A stretch of 64,000 bases of DNA from Pseudomonas putida. GTDB taxonomy: Bacteria; Pseudomonadota; Gammaproteobacteria; Pseudomonadales; Pseudomonadaceae. Location: positions 1 to 64,000 of the forward strand of contig NZ_JAETZZ010000013.1 in the NCBI RefSeq assembly GCF_022627325.1, in the 5' to 3' direction. Made by a program: the position numbers and the translations under genes. Shown here piece after piece: positions 58,075-64,000 of this stretch. The notes beneath the pieces are model-generated. The model did not search any database and had not been told where the DNA came from. It saw only the letters and a list, made by a program, of their open reading frames with translations. Numbering within the stretch: the first letter of the stretch is position 1; each line of letters begins with the position of its first letter.

Positions 58075-58104
58075 ACCATGGCCGTCAGGCCATGGTTTTT
58101 TTAT
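58075..58104 (+). terminator. Second Rho-independent terminator
   Basis: ACCATGGCC-GTCA-GGCCATGGT is followed by a T-rich run. It is a plus-strand terminator 90 bp after the first, so another short plus-strand transcript may start between them. No gene is seen in 57989-58074. Confidence 0.85.
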
Positions 58105-58166
58105 TTTCGGTTGAGGCTGAGAGTAAAATCGCCTGGGGAAAGGCGGTAGAGATGTTTCCTTGAGAC

Positions 58167-58460
58167 TCACTGAACGCTTTCTTTATCCACGCTAGCAAGC
58201 GCCTCCTGCAAAGTGCTGAGGGCAGGTCCTAGAGCGGTTGCAAGCTGGTTTGCGCGTTCTGTCGGTGTCCAAGCCCGCTTACCCAAAAAGAGCTCATCAC
58301 CAAATCGTTTGCGAAGCTTAGCTATGGTATTGCTGATAGCTGGCTGTTTTACACCCAAGCGCTCAGAAGCCCGAGTCACTCCCCCTTCTTGATATACCAC
58401 CAAGAAAGTAATCAGGCTGTGTAAATCTGCATCCAGTAGCGCTTTTTCAGGATTCTGCAT
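58167..58460 (-). CDS. LysR-type HTH-only protein (truncated)
   Basis: 97 residues from ATG at 58460 (an in-frame ATG at 58484 is possible). ADLHSLITFLVVYQEGGVTRASERLGVKQPAISNTIAKLRKRFGDELFLG is a complete LysR winged HTH. The linker helix follows, and the frame ends before any effector domain (about 200 residues missing). It overlaps the 3' end of the ABM gene by 14 bp. It may be a remnant or a small DNA-binding protein. Confidence 0.8.
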   Translation of the reverse strand: MQNPEKALLDADLHSLITFLVVYQEGGVTRASERLGVKQPAISNTIAKLRKRFGDELFLGKRAWTPTERANQLATALGPALSTLQEALASVDKESVQ

Positions 58461-58767
58461 GTTGCCCCCACATTTCATTGTCAATGAACAATGCTCTAAA
58501 GGAAATGCTTCGGCAATGGGAGGTCAAGCAATCAGTCAATGCTGCGAAACTTGAGCTTGAAAAATGATCTATCATATCTTTCTCATTGTCCCAGAAGCCG
58601 CTAATGATCATCGAGCTGAAGTACTTGTTCAGCGCGATTATCGTATAGCTCATACACCCCGGCGCAGTGCGAAGCACGTTAACCAAGTCGTCTACGGCTA
58701 AAAGTACCTCATCGTCAGGGCGGTCTTCGAAGCGAACCTCTAACGCGCTTGCTGATATCAACCCCAT
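58447..58767 (-). CDS. Antibiotic biosynthesis monooxygenase (ABM) domain protein
   Basis: 106 residues from ATG at 58767 after GGGAG. The dimeric ferredoxin-like ABM fold is suggested by EVRFEDRPDDEVLLAVDDLVNVLRTAPGCMSYTII, then SGFWDNEKDMIDHFSSSSFAAL. Such proteins oxidise quinones or act as small sensors. It lies 108 bp downstream of the efflux operon on the same strand and overlaps the LysR-like fragment. Confidence 0.75.
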   Translation of the reverse strand: MGLISASALEVRFEDRPDDEVLLAVDDLVNVLRTAPGCMSYTIIALNKYFSSMIISGFWDNEKDMIDHFSSSSFAALTDCLTSHCRSISFRALFIDNEMWGQHAES

Positions 58768-58875
58768 TGCTAATACTCCCGATTTAAAATCGACGATAAT
58801 TAGTCACTTCAGTTCGAAAAATATTTCAATATTCGAAATCTAGGGCAGCGCTACTGCTAGCCGCTGCCCAGGATC

Positions 58876-60288
58876 TTAGTTTCGACTCACGCTCCAGCCG
58901 CCCCCGAGGGCTTTGTAAAGCTGGACTTCACTATTGATTTGATCGAGCTGATCATTCAATAGCTTCTGTTGTGAGGAAAACAGTTCGCGTTGAGCATCCA
59001 GCACTGTCAAATAGCTATCGACGCCCTGGTCATAGCGCTGCTGAGCCAAGCTAAAATAGGCTTTATAATTATCAACCAACTCGCTTTGAGCACTGAGCTG
59101 CTTGCCATAAGTTCCCCTCGCAGCGAGTCCATCGGCTACCTCTCGAAAAGCGGTTTGGATACTCTTCTCGTAGGTCGCTACGCCCACATCCTTCTGAAGC
59201 TCAGCGTAATCGAGATTAGCTCGCAGCTTTCCTGCGTTAAAAATTGGCACGCTGATTTGTGGAGCGAAGCTCCAGCTGTCAGATCCGCTGTTGAACAGTC
59301 CATCAAGATCGCTGCTGGCTGAGCCCGCTGAAGCTGTCAGGCTAATGCGTGGAAAAAATGCCGCACGAGCTGCGCCGATATTTGCGTTCGCGGCCATAAG
59401 TTGATGTTCAGCAGAACGGATGTCCGGTCTGTTCAGCAGCAGATCAGCTGGTAGCCCAGCTGGAACCTTCCCTAGGGCGCTCATGGCCAGTGGCGAGTTT
59501 TTTGGCAAATCCGTTGGAATCTTGCTGCCCAGCAACAATTCCAGTGCATTCACATCCTGCGCTATTCGACGGGTGTACAAGGCCTGCTGGGCCTGGGCTT
59601 GGTTCACCAAAGTCCTGGCCTGACGAACATCTAGCTCCGACGAGGTTCCTGCCGAAGCACTCGACTCGATCATTGCCAAGCTTTCAACGTAGCTGGTCAG
59701 CGTCGCTTCGGTCAGCTCCAAGAGCGCTTGGTCGGTTCGCCACAGAAAATAGGTGGTTGCCACATCGCCTATGAGTGCGATCTGAACGCTGCGCTGCGCC
59801 TCCTCAGTAGCGAGGTATTTTTCAAGTGCTTGGTTCGACAAGCTTCGGATTCGGCCAAATAAGTCCAACTCGTAGGCAGTCACCAAGCCTACTTGGTACT
59901 GGCTATCGATCCGAGAATCGCCGGTGGGGGATAAATCGTCAGGCAAGCGGGTTCGATTTCCAGAGGCTTGGCCATCAAGTGTGGGAAACCGCTCTGCTCG
60001 TTGGATCCGGTACAGCGCTCTGTAGGATTCAACATTTTTGGCAGCGATTCGAAGGTCTCTGTTGTTCTCTAGCGCTGCATCGAGGAGGCGGACCAGCGCT
60101 GGATCTTTGAAAAACTCTTTTGCCTTGGGGAGAGCCGCCGCGATACTGCGTTGGTCTCCCAACCCGCCGTAGGCCTGGCCCGTTGGCCATTGTGCCTGCA
60201 TCGGTGCGGCTGGCTGCCGATAGTCGGGGATCAAGCTGCATCCGCTGAGCATCAGCAAAGCAAACATGGGGAGTGACTTAAACTTCAT
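58876..60288 (-). CDS. RND efflux outer-membrane channel (OprM/NodT family)
   Basis: 470-residue outer-membrane lipoprotein. The signal ends in LMLSGCS (lipobox). The two OEP repeats are visible: NNRDLRIAAKNVESYRALYRIQRAERFPTL and NANIGAARAAFFPRISLTASAGSASSDL, with YELDLFGRIR and LNRPDIRSAEHQL typical of OprM/TtgC. It forms the exit duct of the tripartite pump. Its ATG overlaps the RND gene end by 11 bp. Confidence 0.95.
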   Translation of the reverse strand: MKFKSLPMFALLMLSGCSLIPDYRQPAAPMQAQWPTGQAYGGLGDQRSIAAALPKAKEFFKDPALVRLLDAALENNRDLRIAAKNVESYRALYRIQRAERFPTLDGQASGNRTRLPDDLSPTGDSRIDSQYQVGLVTAYELDLFGRIRSLSNQALEKYLATEEAQRSVQIALIGDVATTYFLWRTDQALLELTEATLTSYVESLAMIESSASAGTSSELDVRQARTLVNQAQAQQALYTRRIAQDVNALELLLGSKIPTDLPKNSPLAMSALGKVPAGLPADLLLNRPDIRSAEHQLMAANANIGAARAAFFPRISLTASAGSASSDLDGLFNSGSDSWSFAPQISVPIFNAGKLRANLDYAELQKDVGVATYEKSIQTAFREVADGLAARGTYGKQLSAQSELVDNYKAYFSLAQQRYDQGVDSYLTVLDAQRELFSSQQKLLNDQLDQINSEVQLYKALGGGWSVSRN

Positions 60289-63200
60289 GAGTCACCTCCT
60301 TGACCGCGTTTGGCTTTCTTTTCATGAGCCCCTCGAAAAGCTTGACAACTACCACGTAGAACAGCGGAACAAAGAAGACAGCCAGCACCGTTGCTGTGAT
60401 CATGCCTCCGACGACGCCGGTAGCAATGGAGTGCTGGCTGCCAGCGCCTGCGCCGGATGCTATGGCCATCGGCAGCACACCGAAGGTGAATGCCAGCGAG
60501 GTCATCAATATAGGACGCAAACGCAGCTTGGCGGCCTCTATCGCAGCTTTGACGATCGGATAACCCTCCTTCTCATACAGCTCTTTGGCGAACTCTACGA
60601 TCAGGATGGCGTTCTTGGCGGACAAGCCAACCGTGGTCATCAAGCCCACCTGGAAGTACACATCTGCCGTCAGGTCGCGCCAAAGCGTTGCCACCACCGC
60701 GCCCAAAATACCCAGAGGAACAACCATGATCACTGAGACCGGTACCGACCAGCTCTCATACAGAGCGGCCAGGCACAGGAAAACGATCAGCACAGTCAAC
60801 GCGTAGAGCAACGGTGCCTGGTCGCCAGTTTGGATTTCTTCATATGAGAGACCGGTGTAGCTCAGGCCAATGCCGGCAGGCAGTTGTTGCATGATTTCAG
60901 CGATGGCTATCATCGCGTCACCCGTGCTGTATCCAGGGGCTGGCTCGCCGAGGATGTTCAGGGAAGAAATACCACCGTAGCGCTCCAGCTTAGGCGAGCC
61001 GTTTACCCACTCACCGGTTGCAAACGCCGAGAACGGAACCATCTGGCCAAGGCTATTGCGCACGTACCATTTATCGAAGTCCTCAGGTGAGATTCGCGAG
61101 ATATCTTCGCCCTGGACATACACTCGCTTGACCCGGCCGCGATCGATGAAGTCGTTGACATACATCGAGCCCCAGGCTGCCGACATCGTTTCGTTGATAG
61201 ACGCGATGCTTACCTGCAGCGCACGGGCCTTTTCGTCATCAATGTTCACCTGGAATTGCGGCTCGTCGTCCTTGCCGTTTGGACGCACTGCTTGGAGCTT
61301 CGGGTTCTCGCTTGCCAATTGCAGGAACTGGTTTCGAGCTGCCATCAATGCTTCATGGCCAAGACCAAGGTTGTCCTGCAGGTACAAGTTGAAGCCCATC
61401 GCGTTGCCCATTTCCAAAATGGCAGGGGGCACGAATGCCATGACGCTGGCATCTTTGATCTTGGCAAAATGCTGATTAGCCCGCTGAGCGATGCTGAATA
61501 CGTCCTGCCCGGCTCCGTGACGCTCCTCCCAATCCTTGAAGGTGATCAGTACCAGCCCGGAGTTCTGGCCACGACCAGCAAAGTTGAAACCATTCACCGT
61601 CATGAAGTGCTCAACCAACGCACCCTCATCATTGGCCAAGTAGTCTCGCACCTCTTGAAGTACACCCTCGGTACGCTCTGCGGAAGCGTTTGCCGGCGTA
61701 CGCACTTCGATCATCATCAAGCCCTGATCCTCGTTGGGCAGGAACGCCTTCGGGATCTGAGTGAACAAATAGCCAGTTCCCCCCGTGATGAGCAAGAATG
61801 CGAGCAGGTACCTACCGCGGCCCTTCAGCATTGCGCCGACGCCTCGTTCGAATCGCACCGTGCCGCGGTCGAAAACGCGGTTAAACCAGCCGAAGAAGCC
61901 CTTTTTCTCGTGGTGGGAATTACCCTCCGGAGCTTTGAGGATGGTTACGCAAAGTGCTGGGGTGAACACAAGAGCGACGAAGATCGACAGCCCCATGCAG
62001 ACCACGATCGTGATCGCGAACTGTTGATAGATGATGCCAGCGGATCCACCAAAGAACGCCATTGGTACGAATACAGCCGATAGCACCATTCCGATGCCCA
62101 CCAAGGCCCCGGAAATCTGATCCATCGACTTGCGGGTAGCCTCAAGAGGCGACAAGCCCTCGTCATGCATAAGCCGCTCAACGTTCTCGACCACGACGAT
62201 GGCATCGTCGACCAGCAAGCCGATAGCAAGCACCATGGCGTACATGGTGAGCACGTTGATATTCAGGCCGAAGTACGGCAGAAGAGCGAATGTGGCGAGC
62301 AGCACCACAGGAACTGCCAGAGTGGGGATAAGTGTGGCCCTGAAGCTCTGCAGGAACAGATACATGACCAGGAAGACCAGTACCACTGCCTCAAAGATGG
62401 TGTGTACTACCGATTCAATCGAGGCATCAACGACAGGTGTTGTATCGTAGGGATAAATCACTTCCACGCCGTCAGGCAGGTAGGCCTTTTGCTCTGCCAT
62501 CAGCTTTTTGACCGCCTCTACGGTCTCCAGCAAGTTGCCACCGGTGGACAGCCGCAGCGCCAGACTTGCAGTTGGCGAGTCCTTGTACTGTGCAGAAATG
62601 GCGAAGCTGTCAGCACCAAGCTCAGCGCGACCGACATCCTTAACTCGTACCTGGGATCCGTCCGCGTTTACCTTGACCAAAATCTCATCGAACTGGCTAG
62701 GCGTCGTCATGCGCGTCTTGCCAAGAACGGTTGCATTCAGCTGGACGCCTGAACGAGTTGGTAATCCACCCAACTGGCCCGAGGACACCTGGACGTTCTG
62801 TTCCCGGATAGCATTGGCGACGTCAGTAGGCGTCAGCTGATAGCTGTTGAGCTTGCCGGGATCCAACCAGATACGCATTGCGTATGGCGAGCCAAACAGC
62901 TGGAAATCGCCGACACCAGGGATGCGCGAGATCGGATCCTGAAGCTGGGAAGCGATAAGGTTACCGAGGTCGAAGTTATCGAGCTTGCCCGAACGGTCCA
63001 CCAAGCTCATGACCAGGAAGAAGTTCATCTGGTACTTCACTACACGAAGACCCTGACGCTGAACTTCTTCCGGCAAACGTGGTGTCGCCAACTGCAGCTT
63101 GTTCTGCACCTGAACCTGAGCGATATCAGGATCGGTTCCCTGTTCAAAAGTCACGATGATGGTCATGCTGCCGTCAGAGGCGCTCTCAGCCGACATATAT

Positions 63201-63427
63201 CTGAACCCATCCAGACCACTGAGCTGTTGCTCAATCACCTGGACTACCGTGTCCTGTACGGTTTGTGCAGAAGCGCCTGGGTAGCTGACCTGAATCGAAA
63301 CGGCTGGGGCCGCGATGTTCGGATATTGGCTGATCGGCATCTTCGCCAGCGACAGCGCGCCGGCCAGCATGGCCACGATGGCGAGAACCCAGGCAAAAAT
63401 CGGCCTGTCGATGAAAAAACGAGACAT
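60278..63427 (-). CDS. RND multidrug efflux pump inner-membrane subunit (HAE1)
   Basis: 1049 residues, the AcrB/MexB/TtgB length. MSRFFIDRPIFAWVLAI opens TM1. The proton-relay residues are present: Asp-Asp in LLVDDAIVVVENVERLM (TM4) and Lys in GLSAKNAILIVEFAKELYE (TM10). The periplasmic porter loops contain the usual QDTVVQVIEQQLSGLDGF. It is the middle gene of an MFP-RND-OMF operon. The substrates are not predictable. No local TetR repressor is seen in the window. Confidence 0.97.
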   Translation of the reverse strand: MSRFFIDRPIFAWVLAIVAMLAGALSLAKMPISQYPNIAAPAVSIQVSYPGASAQTVQDTVVQVIEQQLSGLDGFRYMSAESASDGSMTIIVTFEQGTDPDIAQVQVQNKLQLATPRLPEEVQRQGLRVVKYQMNFFLVMSLVDRSGKLDNFDLGNLIASQLQDPISRIPGVGDFQLFGSPYAMRIWLDPGKLNSYQLTPTDVANAIREQNVQVSSGQLGGLPTRSGVQLNATVLGKTRMTTPSQFDEILVKVNADGSQVRVKDVGRAELGADSFAISAQYKDSPTASLALRLSTGGNLLETVEAVKKLMAEQKAYLPDGVEVIYPYDTTPVVDASIESVVHTIFEAVVLVFLVMYLFLQSFRATLIPTLAVPVVLLATFALLPYFGLNINVLTMYAMVLAIGLLVDDAIVVVENVERLMHDEGLSPLEATRKSMDQISGALVGIGMVLSAVFVPMAFFGGSAGIIYQQFAITIVVCMGLSIFVALVFTPALCVTILKAPEGNSHHEKKGFFGWFNRVFDRGTVRFERGVGAMLKGRGRYLLAFLLITGGTGYLFTQIPKAFLPNEDQGLMMIEVRTPANASAERTEGVLQEVRDYLANDEGALVEHFMTVNGFNFAGRGQNSGLVLITFKDWEERHGAGQDVFSIAQRANQHFAKIKDASVMAFVPPAILEMGNAMGFNLYLQDNLGLGHEALMAARNQFLQLASENPKLQAVRPNGKDDEPQFQVNIDDEKARALQVSIASINETMSAAWGSMYVNDFIDRGRVKRVYVQGEDISRISPEDFDKWYVRNSLGQMVPFSAFATGEWVNGSPKLERYGGISSLNILGEPAPGYSTGDAMIAIAEIMQQLPAGIGLSYTGLSYEEIQTGDQAPLLYALTVLIVFLCLAALYESWSVPVSVIMVVPLGILGAVVATLWRDLTADVYFQVGLMTTVGLSAKNAILIVEFAKELYEKEGYPIVKAAIEAAKLRLRPILMTSLAFTFGVLPMAIASGAGAGSQHSIATGVVGGMITATVLAVFFVPLFYVVVVKLFEGLMKRKPNAVKEVTHEV

Positions 63428-63440
63428 CAGTGGTGCCCCC

Positions 63441-64000
63441 TCAGTTAGCCGAGGCTTCTGTGATAGCGGCGAAGCCGTCTACCAAATTCACATTCTTGGC
63501 CTCAACCGCGTTGACAGCGATGCCGCTGCGAACACGTTGAACACCTTCGGTAATGATTCGCTCTCCCTCGGTCACGCCGTTGCTGATCAACCAAGCATTG
63601 CCCACGGTTCGGAGGGTCTGAATCTCACGGGACTCGACGGTGTTGTCAGCCTTCACGACCCAGACGCTTGGCACACCTCTCGTGTCGCGGCTGATGGCTT
63701 GTTGCGGCACCAAGATTGCGGCGTTTTGCACGCCCTCTTTCAGCAGAGCATGCACAAACATGCCTGGTAGCAGCTTGCGATTAGGATTGGGAAATTCGGC
63801 GCGAAGGGTCACAGAACCTGTTGTGGGATCAACGCTCACCTCGGAAAACTTCAGAGTTCCTGGCAGTGGATAAGCACTTCCGTCATCCAGCGTCAGGCTG
63901 ACTTCAGCCTGGTTCTCGCCTGTCTTTTGAAGGCGGCCTGACTCCAGCGCCTTTTGCAGACCAAGAAGCTTAGTGATTGGCTGAGTGACGTCGACATAAA
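63441..64000 (-). CDS. RND efflux periplasmic adaptor (MFP), C-terminal part
   Basis: The frame is open from the right edge to a TGA at 63441. It reads YVDVTQPITKLLGLQKALESG, LDDGSAYPLPGTLKFSEVSVDPTTGSVTLRAEFPNPNRKLLPGMFVHALL, the beta-barrel and membrane-proximal domains of AcrA/MexA-type adaptors. The N-terminal lipoprotein signal and hairpin domain lie beyond the window. It is first of the three-gene operon; the RND gene starts 13 bp downstream. Confidence 0.95.
   Translation of the reverse strand, partial: YVDVTQPITKLLGLQKALESGRLQKTGENQAEVSLTLDDGSAYPLPGTLKFSEVSVDPTTGSVTLRAEFPNPNRKLLPGMFVHALLKEGVQNAAILVPQQAISRDTRGVPSVWVVKADNTVESREIQTLRTVGNAWLISNGVTEGERIITEGVQRVRSGIAVNAVEAKNVNLVDGFAAITEASAN

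Noticed and set aside
57766..58170. 134-codon minus-strand frame between the AraC and LysR-like genes
   Set aside because: It reads through two strong plus-strand terminator hairpins and has no recognisable domain or ribosome site.
1..64000. CRISPR array
   Set aside because: All repeated units seen are REP-type palindromes or short in-gene tandem repeats. None shows regular repeat-spacer spacing, and no cas gene is present.

Overview
The window looks like a chromosomal segment of a bacterium of the Pseudomonas putida group. It is GC-rich and carries many copies of the P. putida-type REP palindrome (core GCCGGCTTGCCGGCG). Its core genes follow a pseudomonad order: gdhA, fklB, an iron-regulated small gene, ispB, rplU-rpmA-obgE-proB-creA, mksF-mksE-mksB and rimI.

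Layout. 1-240: the 3' end of an IS110-family transposase and a REP. 0.4-25 kb: core genome, with ettA, gdhA, a Gre-like factor, a DUF4105/DUF3015 pair, a Lon-like protease, small conserved genes, fklB, a Fur-boxed small gene, yjdM, ispB, the rplU-rpmA-obgE-proB-creA block, the MksBEF condensin, a probable DNA polymerase III psi subunit with rimI, a secreted unknown and an M15-like peptidase. 26-28.3 kb: a lower-GC orphan RHS-core gene, tRNA-Met(CAT) and a frameshifted FecR. 28.5-35.5 kb: two MFS exporters and a complete cell-surface-signalling iron uptake locus (ECF sigma, FecR, TonB receptor) behind a Fur box. 35.6-49.4 kb: alkA-ada, a large MscS-type channel, an aldehyde dehydrogenase/NCS1 permease/SnoaL operon, a Fic protein, an isochorismatase-like hydrolase, PPK2, a decayed DUF2955 gene, a SulP transporter and a small DUF gene behind a strongly structured leader. 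49.4-53.0 kb: an accessory, AT-richer patch with a broken YhcG-type nuclease, a REPIN-like inverted repeat and a helicase with a C-terminal PD-(D/E)XK nuclease motif. 53.1-64 kb: an oxidoreductase/regulator cluster (SDR, lipocalin-like, LysR, MDR, AraC), a candidate small RNA, an ABM monooxygenase with an HTH-only LysR, and a tripartite RND efflux operon cut by the window edge.

How the parts work together. The sigma/FecR/receptor genes form one siderophore-sensing circuit, and the orphan FecR at 27.5 kb seems to be the remains of another. AlkA and Ada are paired for alkylation repair. MksF-E-B are translationally overlapped and would build one SMC-like complex. The MFP-RND-OMF genes build one trans-envelope pump, with an ABM monooxygenase and a LysR fragment downstream on the same strand. 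The best candidates for undescribed biology are the helicase-nuclease (50.5-53.0 kb), the branched leader RNA with a competing pairing (48.96-49.07 kb), and the candidate small RNA whose hairpin loop carries the same CCUCCUU as the 16S anti-Shine-Dalgarno (57.9 kb).
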